Shown here one piece after another: positions 25,380 to 36,688 of a stretch of DNA of 64,000 nucleotides. The notes under the pieces are model-generated. The model ran no database searches. It was not told the DNA's origin and saw only the letters and a list, made by a program, of their open reading frames with translations. How positions within the stretch are numbered: the first letter of the stretch is position 1; each line of letters starts with the position of its first letter. Origin of the DNA: Rhytidiadelphus loreus (taxonomy: Eukaryota > Streptophyta > Bryopsida > Hypnales > Hylocomiaceae); assembly GCA_947034895.1 (NCBI GenBank), contig OX344764.1, forward strand, positions 6,696,001-6,760,000, written 5' to 3'. Both the position numbers and the translations under genes were made by a program.

Positions 25380-26429
25380 TGGAACCCATGCCAGCGCTCT
25401 TTATTAGATTTGTTAATTGTTTCTTCAATAAAAATATTTCACGATATTGGCACATTCGATTTGAGATGGATTGCGACTTGTTGTCGAGGTCTTGTGATTT
25501 TGATTTGGCGTTTGTCAATGTGTTTCTGAATCCACTTACAGTAAGTGCTCCAAATTGTGACATGTTCCTAAAACAGACCTCTTCAGATTCAGATTCTTGC
25601 CTAGAAATGGATGACTTTCTATTCCTGTAGAATCACGGAATGCTCCAATTGGTTCAAAAAATTGTACATTTTTGACCGAGTAAAAATAGGATCCACACTC
25701 AAATCCTTACTTGGACGATTTTAGGTGGTGTTATCTTTCTTTTATCACACATTTTGAGCCAAGTACTCGTGATGAAGGCTCAGATTTAGAAGCCTTCAGT
25801 GCCTTCAATAACAAAAGATTTTGCTTGTACTAATCCTCGAATTGTAACATCATAAGAGTATTCAGAGGTCTCAACTTCATGCCATTCGATATTCGATACT
25901 TCACAATTGCTGTCGGTGTAGCTTGAAAAGTACTCCCTCCTTCTAGAGGCTATATCCCTTGAAACATTGGTTAGCTTTCAAGTAATGGTCTATATAAACT
26001 TCTTAGCTTTTGTTGTCAATGATTGTATATTAAACTTTAAACTTCATTGCCAACTTCAAGGACATTTTCAAAGTGAAAATACTATTTTTTAAAATTTTCA
26101 ATGTTGTTAAATTCAATAAAGAAAATGTAGCTACTATAATCTCCTTTTTATTCCATTTTAAATCTCAAGAATTGTCCAAATTGCCACCAATTATACTATG
26201 ATGTTCATCAATATATCTCTATTTTTTAATATTAAAATAATACTATTTGAAATAATTTCATAATTTCTATAATGTTTACAAAGATTTCTTTAATAAAATC
26301 TTATAAAATATGAAGATAAATCTTAAATGTAGATAATTATATAAAAATAATATTAATTTAAAAAAAATTGTGTTTAATTATATAATTTGATTGAGTGAGG
26401 ACATGATTTGTCTTCAAAGGGTTAACTCT
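25380..26429. other. 3' flank of ABC1K gene, AT-rich
   Basis: The stretch includes the likely 3' untranslated region of the kinase gene (AATAAAAATATTTC at about 25428 contains a possible poly(A) signal), then AT-rich sequence with no reading frame I can support. Confidence 0.4.
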
Positions 26430-27394
26430 TTAACCCCTAAACGTCAGAGACTATGTTTTCACCAAAACTGCTCCCAAATTGCCCTTGCATTCACAAGCAT
26501 CAAAATTTAGATGAAAAACATTTATGGACAAATGTAACCGTAGGATCTTGTATTAAAATAGTTAGAGAAGATGTGGAAAAAATTTCAGAATTTTTCACCA
26601 TGTAGATTGCAAGATATTAACGTTTGAAGTGACAAAAATCCTTTTTTTGGCCCTGTCAAAATACAGGCAGCTGCACTTCACAAGGTCACATTTGTATGAA
26701 AAAATGTCCAAAATGGTGGTTACTCGTTGGATTAATTCGTCAAGTCAAGTTGGCTACATGCTTGAAAAATCTTAGATCATTTGGAATTGCACAACATATA
26801 GGAAAAAAATAGTAAGTAGAAAGAAGTAGAGAATGATTAAAAATACTAAATTGTTAACAATTTATTTATAGAATTGAAAAATGCCAATTGCAATGGTTGT
26901 AATGTTGTTATAAACAATATACACCTAATGTTTTTATTTTTTCCAAAAATATTTAAAATTGAGTTAAATAAAGGACTTCAAAGTTTATTTTAAAGTAGAG
27001 ATTCCATAACTATCCACAAACTAATCCAAACTAAAATCCCTCCATAACTTTCATCTCATTAATCAGAATGGAATGATTCAAAGCTTACCACATATATAAA
27101 ATTTTAGAGAATCAATTTCAAATTTTTATTTTTATAAGAAGTGAATTTTAAAGATTTTTTTTTTTCTGTCCAGATTGCCCAAGCTGCCCACTACCCACTG
27201 AAAATTACATATCATGCAATAACTTTTGAACCATGTAGTGAAAAGTTATAAAAAAAATTGGGCCTTAAAGCTACTCCTCGTCCTCATATTGTGTAAAATT
27301 TTTAAAGGAAAAAAAATGAAAAACTCCATTTGTAGTGAACTGCCCAAAATTGCTATGTTGCCAAAAAAAAGTTGTTTGGACGTTTAGGGGTTAA
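26430..27394. mobile_element. 965-base TTAA-bounded transposon, 16-base perfect TIR
   Basis: The left end is TTAACCCCTAAACGTC (26430-26445) and the right end is its exact reverse complement (27379-27394). Beyond the TTAA the flanks do not match, so TTAA is best read as the target duplication and CCCCTAAACGTC as the start of the inverted repeat. No transposase frame is present. The interior is related along most of its length to the element at 54607-55512: both contain AACCGTAGGATCTTGTATTA, AACATATAGGAAAAAAATAG and GGAATGATTCAAAGCTT. Confidence 0.8.
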
Positions 27395-29260
27395 TATCTA
27401 AATCTTTGTTCAAATTTTCACAAATATTCTCTCACATCTTTGTATGAATACAATATATATTATTCACCTCAATTCCATGAAATTGTTCTTAGAAGAAGGC
27501 TATTTTTTTCTTAAAATTCTAATATTATTTTAGGTGAATGAGAAAGTTTTTGAATGAAATATTGCCTAGAAATACTTTGTTCACCATCAAAATATGGACT
27601 TTGCCTCTTTGGAGTACTTAGGGGTTTAAACAATCAAAGCAAAGGCTCCTCCAAAAATAAATAACATTTTTGCACTTGGCCAAATGTAGTGACTGTACTT
27701 ACAATTGCTTGCTACAAAGTGTTTTTTCAAAAGTAGGGTATCCTAAACTTTTTCAAGAACGTTGTTTCTTTTGTTCTATCGTGTAGTACCGCATTTGTGC
27801 TCACAACTTTTTGATAGTTTTTTTTTAAGTAGAACAAATACAAAACATACACTTCCTTCATCTCAATAATTCGTTTTGTTTGTATGCTTTTGTCTTCTAG
27901 CACTATATAGTGCAATTATATAAATACCATTTTCATGTCAATTTCACGTAGTACACAAGTAATAATTGCAATCACTTAAAGATTCATTCAGAAAATCAAA
28001 ACAAAATTGAAGGTATCTCCACTTCCTTCACATTTCAAGTTTATATTTCACACAAAACATTGAAAATGCACTCCAACGTCAGTCCTTAATTATTGTATTT
28101 AAAATAGCTACATTTTTAAATAAAAAGCTATGAGGGGCATATTTCTAATATCTTATGATTTTTGTAAATTCACTCATGTGATTTTTTAATTAATATTATC
28201 TTACATATAAAATTCAAGTGTCCCAATTTTTTCCTAACCTACCTTTTTTTGTAAATTTTTCCTTCTTACTACATACCCACTATCTAGTGAAAAGATGCAA
28301 CTCAGGGTTCAGAAGAGGCCCCTTTCCGCCTCCCCTTCCCTCAAAAAATCCACAACCGTCAATCACAATGTAAAAAAATATACACACACACACTTGCCGT
28401 TGATCTCATTTTTAAAAACAAAATGTTGATGTCCAAATCACAGCCGTTGATCAAGTTGGTCGGCCGCGTTGAGAGAGGAGGGTTACAGAAACTGGTATGG
28501 GTTTGTCCCATATTGTTTGTCAAGTATGTTGGTTTCTGAAATTACAAGAGGGGAGGGGGAGGGAGAGGGAGAGGGGTAATGAAAATTTTAAAATTTTAAT
28601 TTTTCTTAAAGGGGGGCAAGGGATATGAAAAAAAAATTAATTTAAATTTTTTTAAGGGAAGGTGTATAGTGAGGAAGGCAACCTTCTTTTCACTATCCGC
28701 TCAGAAGATAGGTACATATAACAAACCATATAAAGAATACATCATGAAACCCACAACAATCAATTCAATTCAAGTGCTATTAATAGATTGAGTAGTAGTT
28801 TTCAATATCAAGTTTACCATTGAACACTTCAAAATCCACACTCAAACTATCCCACGAACATGGTCAATATGACTCCAAATTTTATTCACGTTGACATTAA
28901 CACTAAAAGATTGTACAGTTGAAATTTCTTTACACACCTACAACACTTCAAAATACAACACTTCAAAAGCAATGATGTTTTTGAACCCAAAGCGGTCGTG
29001 GGCAATTAGGGGGGGCATTTGCTTTGCAGGAGAGCTTCGAGTTCCGCATCGCCGCATTTCCTCGCCGCCATAGATTACGAATTCCTCCATTCTCGCAGCA
29101 GCAAGAAACCTTTGAATCCATTCAGTTGTCGCTTCAATTCCATTCCAATGTTGCTCCAGGAAATGCGCACTCAACCTGCTTCAATTGTTACAATAATCCC
29201 TTGCAACAAGCGCTTCTTCACACGGTGGTAGGCGGTTTTCGACGGAGATAGGTCACAGTG
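27395..29260. other. Non-coding spacer upstream of the plastid SDR gene
   Basis: AT-rich to about 28300, with a short CA run near 28382-28395 and an AG/G-rich run at 28548-28577 (separate entry). 28950-29260 is more GC-rich and is probably the promoter of the following gene, ending in a short GA repeat at 29261-29274. Confidence 0.4.
28548..28577 (+). repeat. G-tract run with quadruplex potential
   Basis: Five runs of three or more G separated by A or AGA occur within 30 bases: GGGG, GGGGG, GGG, GGG, GGGG. This fits the simple G-quadruplex rule on the plus strand. It lies about 0.75 kb upstream of the SDR start codon. Confidence 0.7.
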
Positions 29261-29320
29261 AGAGAGAGAGAGAGAAAAAAAATAGGAGTCTCTAACTTTG
29301 GAGCAATTTGCGTACTGGCG

Positions 29321-31886
29321 ATGGCTACCACGAGTGCTTCCCTTCTTGTCGCGCCGAAGGCCGTCAGCAGGACAATTCTTGCGTATTCTGCGACGTCATT
29401 ACCGACTTGCTGTTCTTCTCCGTTTGTTTCGTCTTTTAGGGTTTCTGGTGTGACGTCATCGCTAGAGCGTCGGTCGTCGCCCAGAGAGGAGTTGGAGTGT
29501 TTGCGCCGGAGACGGAAATCTGCTTCTAGTTCGCGTCCAATTGTTTCTATGGTAAACTCTCTTGGTGTTCTTTGTGCTATTTACTGACTTTAGGGTATCT
29601 TGATCTGGTGTGTGCTGGATTGTGCTGAATTTGATGCTTGGAAGGCTGCTGTTCGGATTCGCGGATTCCGGAAATGAAATTCGAATTGCTTTTGGAGAGA
29701 AATAGTGGATTGAATACAAAGTAATTTGCGGATTCTGTGATTTTAGTATTAAAATTAATCGCGGTTGGAAGTGACGTCGTTTGTTCTCTAGTGTTAGATA
29801 GAGAGGAAATGCATTCACAGTTTCTAGCAAGCATTGTGTGCTTCTTTCCCCTGGCGATACCAGGATTCCGTTTCAGCAGTAGTGGTAATTATTTTGTACT
29901 GATTTTTTTTCTTTGGTTTTGTCTAGGCGTCATGTTCTTGCATACTCCTGCGTCAGAATTGGCAAGGCAATTTGTATGTCTTGACTTCGTAACGATTAGA
30001 TTGCTTACTGTGGAAAGTAGGTGAGTATTGGATTGTATAGATTATTTGTAGAATTTAGAATAGTTCTGCAAGGTGAACGAACTCCTCACACGTGTATGAA
30101 GCTCACAAGATATTGAAGCTCACGAAGTGATCTTCTCTTTCTTTACTTTTTCTTTTGGTTTTCACTTTCTTTATTTTGGTTTTGGTTTTCTTTTGCTTCT
30201 GCTTTGAGACCATAATTCATATACAGAGATATAATTCAATTTGAAACTAGGCCATAATAATTTGGAAATTAGAAACATAGCCAAACAATGGGTTCTTGAG
30301 CACAAGTTGCCTTGTAGAGTGACCATCGTAGATATTATTATTCGATTGACGAGGAATTTGTTTTTTGGCATTCGTCACGTCTACGTGAGTTCCGCATATC
30401 CTCTTCAATCTACACTGCTTGACGTCACTTTCTATGCAGACTAGTAATAGGTCAAGTATCCCCACCCCAAGCTCTGGCAACTCCAACAAGATAGTATTTG
30501 TTGCTGGAGCAACTGGACAAACGGGCAAACGAATTGTAAAAGAGTTGCTCATGCAAGGATATGAAGTGCGAGCAGGGGTCCGTGATATAGAAAAGGCTAA
30601 GAGCACTCTTCCCAAGAACAACAATCTTGATTTGGTGAGTGTCTTGTTATTCTTTTCGTGTGCAAAACAAAGACTAGCCGCTGAATACGCGATAAAATGC
30701 ATGCCCTGAGGCGAACTCAATGAGACTTCGCTAGATTAGTGGTGGACTACGACATGCACATTGAATTTCTCGGACGGAATTTTCTTACCGTCTCAATAGA
30801 CTAACTTTGTTCAGGGTTTATCCTTTGTTCGTTTTAATAACTTAGAGTGGTTGAATGTGTTTTAGGTATTGGCAGATGTCACTGGAGGTCCGGACTTGCT
30901 TGCCAGAGCCATTGCCGGATCATATGCCGTCATTGTTGCGACGGGTTTTAGGCCTTCATTTGACCTCACAGCGGCATGGAAGGTATATACTAACCTATTA
31001 ATATCAGAGCATCCTGATGGTGACTTTTGCGTGAGTCTAGTCAAGATAGTCTTTTGAACATTTGCAACAGTGAAACCTTTCTGATTGCTTACCAAAATGA
31101 CAGGGAAAAATAAGTATTGAAGTCGATTATAGGATAGAAGGTTTCTTCTCCCGAGTGGCATTTACAGCTGTGTGGGTGCACGGTGGATCTGAAGTTTTCT
31201 TTTTCCTTTAGTTTTACGCTTACATGAATGGTCCAATATATGCAAACATTTATAGCACGTTGCTGAGATGGAGAATTGACATTTATAGCACGTTTGACAG
31301 GTTGACAACACCGGTACTAAGAACATGGTTGACGCATGTCAGCAAAAAGGCATCAGAAGGATGGTACTTGTAAGTTCGATACTGGTTAATGGTGCTGCCA
31401 TTGGACAATTTCTTAACCCGGCCTACATTGTGCTGAATATTTTTGGACTCACCCTCATTGCGAAGCTTCAAGCGGAGAAATATATTAGAAAATCTGGAAT
31501 CGATTTTACGATCATCAGACCTGGTGGCCTGAAGAATGATCCTCCAAGTGATAATATCTTGCTTTCGAAAGAGGTAAATACAAATGCATGATCTTGTGAA
31601 GTAGACATTATTCTGAATTTTATGAAGTAATTAATGCTCTTTAGTTCCTTTTGAGCATTTAGTCTAGTGCTACTGTTTGAATTGTATTGAATTATCCAGA
31701 TGTTAACCTTTTGTTTTGAATCTTCAGGATACACTATTTGAAGGCTCCGTCTCTCGAGACGTTGTAGCGAAGGTTGCTGTTGATGCTTTGAGCATCCCTG
31801 CAGCATCATACAAGGTGGTGGAGCTAGTATCAAAACCAGATGCGCCTTTCAGATCCATCCGCGAACTTTTTGCCAATTTGAGATGA
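29321..31886 (+). CDS. Plastid NAD(P)-binding Rossmann protein, At2g34460-like
   Basis: Exons: 29321-29551, 30440-30634, 30866-30982, 31301-31573, 31728-31886, all joined in phase 0, giving 324 residues. The first 77 residues are rich in Ser, Arg and Ala with few acids, a typical chloroplast transit peptide coded by its own exon. The Rossmann motif GATGQTG sits at 100-106, followed by YEVRAGVRD, DVTGGPDLL, VIVATGFRP, MVLVSSILVNGAAIGQFLNP, LQAEKYIRKSG and FTIIRPGGLKNDPP. This order and spacing match the atypical short-chain dehydrogenase At2g34460 of Arabidopsis, which is reported in plastoglobules and is related to Tic62. The cofactor is probably NAD(P)H; the substrate is unknown. The next ATG is internal, so 29321 is chosen because it opens the transit peptide. 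Confidence 0.93.
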
Positions 31887-32354
31887 TTACGTATACTTGT
31901 CTGGGCTTCCTTGTAAATTGCTCTGTATAGGCATTTGGTCAGTACCCGCCTCAGTGTCCATGGCTTAGGACGACAGAAAAGGCAGTTCGCCAAATTTGTA
32001 AGTTACACCAATATTTGGACTCTGCACACTCTTCCGTGTGTCTGAGCTTGGCAAATCAAATTTTAGGTCAAATTGCGCATCACTTGTCATGCATCTCCTT
32101 ACCCTGTTCCTCGCATGTATACTCTTTCCTGGGTATTTGTCATTTCCTAGAAATACTGGAATTTTAATTACAATTTCTAACGTTGTTGGAACTGTAGATC
32201 CAACCATAGAAATGGATGGATGACATATTATGTCCTGTACTATGGTAGATGGCTCTAATTCAGACCCAAACTGTGGCTTCAAAAGCAATAGTCAGTGGAT
32301 GTGAGTTGGAATGCTCATAATGTCAGAGCATTAATGAGATTTGTTCATACTTCT

Positions 32355-33097
32355 TTAACCCAGGAACGCCGGGGAGGCCATTCTGTGGCTTTCCAATGAC
32401 TGATTTTTACTGTGGAGGGAGATTGAAAACATTTTTTCATCCATTTTTTGTTTCTTGACCTTTCAGAGAGGGTTATGAAGAGTAACCAAGTGAATTTGAA
32501 GTTTTTCTAGTGATTATCATCATGTGAATGAGAAGTTAGTGAAAAAAACGGATCACCAAAAATGCTAGATTCAGTGTATTTTAGGAAGTTGTTGTTCCTT
32601 GTTCTAAATCTGAAATTTCTCAACAAAGGTGATATTTTTTTAATTTGAACCCAACTAATGAAATGAAGTTCATTAGTTCAAGTTTCTACTCCAATTGGAA
32701 TTTTTTCAAAATTCCTAATATTTAATATTTCATAGCAATTTGAACTTTGGATGGATTTCAATGTCTACTAGATTCTAATTATAGAATGTCACGGAACTTG
32801 AGTTTACACCATGATGTTCATGAATATAATATGCACCCATGGTTAAATTTTCAGATTTTTTGAAGTAATTTTCTATTTGATATGATTTTTCTTCATTAGA
32901 TCTTCAAAAATTCACAAAAAATCAAATTTTCACCAAAAAAATCTAAAATTTTGGTGAAGTATAGAAGACATGTTGTTTCATCTCTGAAAAATAAATCAAA
33001 ATTTTTTCATACTATCTTGTTGCAAAATGGGAGCAAAGTGAGTGATGACAGTGAAGCCTGAAAATCAGCGGTCATAGGTCCGGCGTTTCTGGGTTAA
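32355..33097. mobile_element. 743-base TTAA-bounded transposon, 18-base TIR
   Basis: The left end TTAACCCAGGAACGCCGG (32355-32372) pairs with the right end CCGGCGTTTCTGGGTTAA (33080-33097), with one mismatch in 18. The flanks outside TTAA do not match. No coding capacity was seen. The inverted repeat differs from that of the 26430-27394 element after the shared TTAACCC, so this is a separate family with the same boundary rule. Confidence 0.75.
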
Positions 33098-33329
33098 TGG
33101 ATGGAATAAGAGCCATGAAGGGTCCATTTCAAAGCCAAAGTGTGTCTACTTAATTTTTCTAAATGGGAATTGATTGCCCAATTGCCTTCTTATACATGTT
33201 AAAAGAATGCAGGGTTCGTTTAAGTTTAGTAAGGATCACCTTGTGTATTACTTTTTGAATGCCTCATTGCTTGTTTTTGGTCTAGCCATATCTTTTTTCA
33301 GACTGCACGTGTGGGGATTTTGCAAGGCC

Positions 33330-33506
33330 TAGGATCAAGAATAGGTGCCTACCATAGGATTTCTTTGGAAATTCATAAGTAATTCATAATTGCTCCAAAA
33401 AATATGAAACCACTTGTGTTAGATTTTGCATCAATTTTTCTTCAAGTGAAAAATAAGTGAAAATATTTTCAAGCATCTGAAAACCATCAAAAAGGCCCAA
33501 CAGCCC
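33330..33506. repeat. Diverged copy of the sequence at 35595-35770
   Basis: The two stretches share GAATAGG/AAATAGG, TGCATAAGTAATTCA-like, GCTCCAAAAAATA-like and AAAAAGGC(C/G)..CAGCCC words in the same order. The copy here is interrupted directly after CAGCCC by the TTAA-bounded element at 33507. Confidence 0.7.
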
Positions 33507-34407
33507 TTAATCCCTCACCACCCAAGGGGACCAAATATGTCCTCATTGGATCACTCAATGACTCCTAAGCACCAGAGACTTAAGAATTTTAGAGCTTTGA
33601 TTATTGGGCATGGACTGTAGCACAATTGACCGCCGCAAATGATGTACATTTTTCCAGATTTAGAGCTTAGAGTCGATAGAGGGCAAAAAACGGACATGGC
33701 GGTTTATCCTTTTTTTTCCAAAAATGACCGGCATTTGCAGGTGAGAGATCGTTGGGCTCGTGGCGCAAGTAGCTAGGTTGTTGAAGGGTCCACAGAGACA
33801 GAGCAAAATCTGCACATGGCAATGGAATTCGGCGCTTGTAGGATGGAGGCTACGGATTTCGACTTCTACATTTTGATGTTGTTCTCTTTTTCATGGAATT
33901 TGGCATGAACCCCGGCTTACGATTGTGCTGTCCATAGAGCTCCTTCCCTCTCCCGGACTTGTAAAGCCGATTACATGCCTCATGGCATTCGGTCCTACCG
34001 GTGCCGCTTCTCCGCGGACCCAATGGGTGTCTTGCTTCTGTCTTACACATTAGCTTCAAGAATCCCAAATTTGCACCGTCGATGTTGAGAACATTGCCCA
34101 CGACCCTACCGAGTTTTATGCGATTATGTTGTCTATTCCGCCTGACACGACTTCCAAATTAGGTGGAGAGTGTGACAAAAAGCCTCCGACAATTGAGCTT
34201 TGCCACAGATCAAGTATAAATCTCTACTCATCGCACCATTGAAAACTCGTGAGATTCATAGTTTCCACACCGTAGTGAAAGTTACTTTCAATCCATGCGG
34301 TCAATTTTGCCAAAATTGACATCGATGCCTTCCAAATTAGCAATTTTCGTAAGGGTCCTCAAAAGCTACCGTGACAATCTATCAGACTTTAGGCGGTGAG
34401 GGGTTAA
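33507..34407. mobile_element. 901-base TTAA-bounded transposon with related empty site
   Basis: The left end TTAATCCCTCACCACCCAAG matches the reverse complement of the right end (TTAACCCCTCACCGCCTAAAG-like) with a few substitutions. The sequence just before it (AAAAAGGCCCAACAGCCC) and just after it (AGTGAC...ACTACCTTA) resembles the unbroken sequence at 35755-35805, where only a single TTAA sits at the junction. This is direct support for TTAA target duplication. The interior has an 83-residue minus-strand frame I do not recognise and probably no functional protein. Confidence 0.75.
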
Positions 34408-36688
34408 AGTGACAATTTATGAGCACACTACCTTATATATTATAATTATTATACTAATTCATTTCACAAATGTAGAGATAATTGAAATTGTATAACTTGT
34501 CCTACTATAATTGTATTATTGGAGACCTCCTTCAAAAGATAGGCTTTCCAAATGAAAGTCATGAATTAGAATATCTTTGGCCACTTGATCATTGTAGAAA
34601 TCTCCTCAAAGAACATACACAACATGGGACAATAGTGTAAAGTAGCAACACCTCAAAGTAACAATATAAGAGTTCATAGTAAAAAATTTGTTCAATTTTT
34701 GTTCAAACAGATTAGCAAATGAAAGATGCTACATGTAGAAATTCTGAATTTTCTGTTACTCAAAGAAATATGATGTAAAGTTTCAAAAGCAACACACTAT
34801 AGGTCCCTACTATGGGTTTCAAACTTAGTAGGAAACAACACATTTGGAACCTTGAAGTAATAAAGTGAAGCATGAATGAAGGTACTCATGAATAGTCACA
34901 GTTTGCTAATGTACTCAAATTCTAAGTAGAAAATTTCAAAGTTTCACATGCAAATTTTGTTTCCCTGTACGGCAAAAAATTATTGTTTGTTTCAGGTACT
35001 TGTTGCTTTAAGGTGCTGCTACCTTACTAGTACATGTTGCTCATAATCAATGTACGCTCATTTTGACACTTAATACTTTAGCTTCGGAACGAAGTCCAAT
35101 CGCACTAGCTATCGAACCTGTGAATCCATAAATTCGTCCTTGCTCTGGTCATCACAAGTAGGTTTCAGAACTCAGAAAAGAAGCTCTAGCAATCAGGACG
35201 TCGAATTTACTTTCAAATATCAGCTGAAATGAAATGTCAAGTGCTTCAAGCATCTTAGCATGCGTTTACTAAAACCGATAGAGACCTGATCCCATCTTCA
35301 TTACTGACCCCTTCTGACAGCAGCAACTCACCTGTTCATACACGCGGTTGGAATTAACTTACCTGCTGCTGGCCTTCAATAACTACTAAGGTAGGAGGCT
35401 CGAATGTTGGAGGGTCATTTAGAATCACTCATGTAGACTCATCTGTAATGCACTTGAGGTGGTCTTCAAATGGACCTTTTACTGTCATTGAATGGATCAA
35501 TAAAAAAAATATTATTTATTGTAAGAGCCAATCATTCACTTTGATTTCCCCATTTCTCTCTAAAAGCTGTAAGTAAACGATTTCTGGAAGACCTATGGTC
35601 AGAAATAGGAACCTATGACTCATCTTGTTTGAATATGCATAAGTAATTCAAAAATGCTTCAAAAAATACAAAACGACTTGGATTACAATCAGAATCTATT
35701 TTTCTTTGTCTGCAAAATGAGCTAAAAATAATCCCTTACAAGAAACAACATGAAAAAGGCGAACCAGCCCTTAAGTGCACGCTTTAAGAGCCTCCTACCT
35801 TACAGCCCTGAACTTTGCTCATGCAGCCAAAGCATCAGGAATTCAAAAAATGACTTGCAACCAACTTGCTCAAGACTCCAATTTAAAACAATTATAGTGC
35901 GGCAGTACAATGCCGTTCCATACGAAAGTCAGACTGGTATCACCCGAGTCTCACCAACATCAGAGAATCAGAAACATCAGAGAATAAGTGACATCTTGAA
36001 AGGTAATGGACATCAAACGGAGATTTCGAATGAACCAGTAATCCAAGATTTTCCTGTAAGAACGTCGCATACTGGTACAACACTGTCCCGTAAAGCAATC
36101 CATACGGTACAGTACTTGGACACATCCAAGTACAAGTGCAAGTACAGTATCAAAAGAAATAAGGGGACGGCGTCTTGCGGTGACTGATTGACTCTAGCTC
36201 AACGTAACTTCTTGACTTCGCTTAAATCGTTAGATAAATTATCCGCAATCAGTGTATTTCCAATGCAAAGGAACTCTGTTTCCGTTTGTTCCAATAAAAA
36301 TCAGTGTTAATCATTTGCATTAATAGGATAAATTAGTGTACTTCTAATTTTAAAATGACACATTATTTGTAAATTTTAATATATTGAAATTAGTGCAGGC
36401 TGTATTGCACTAATTTCCACCCAAATTACGATTTATAGTGACAAATTTTACAGTGACACTAATTTTGCACCCTTACTAATAGGGTTAATCAGAGTATCAG
36501 TCCTCATATCTTCTGACCCTCAGTGGAATAAAAAATGTCCAGATTCTATTTTTAAGTGAATAGAATGGATTACAGGGACACATGGAACAGCACGGTCATG
36601 GAACAGCAGATTGAAATATAAGATTGTGAGACCATGCATAGGAAAAATAGGGATATGATTCTCTGGATTTCCTATTTTGGCGAAGAAT
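34408..36688. other. Non-coding; includes empty-site copy at 35595-35805
   Basis: The stretch contains the uninterrupted relative of the insertion site of the element at 33507 (single TTAA at 35771-35774). A 145-residue plus-strand frame at 35750-36187 overlaps it; its composition is unremarkable and I take it as chance. The part next to 36688 is probably the 3' untranslated region of the glycosyltransferase gene on the minus strand. Confidence 0.4.

Noticed and set aside
35750..36187. 145-residue plus-strand frame
   Set aside because: No recognisable motif, and it overlaps a duplicated non-coding stretch shared with 33330-33506.
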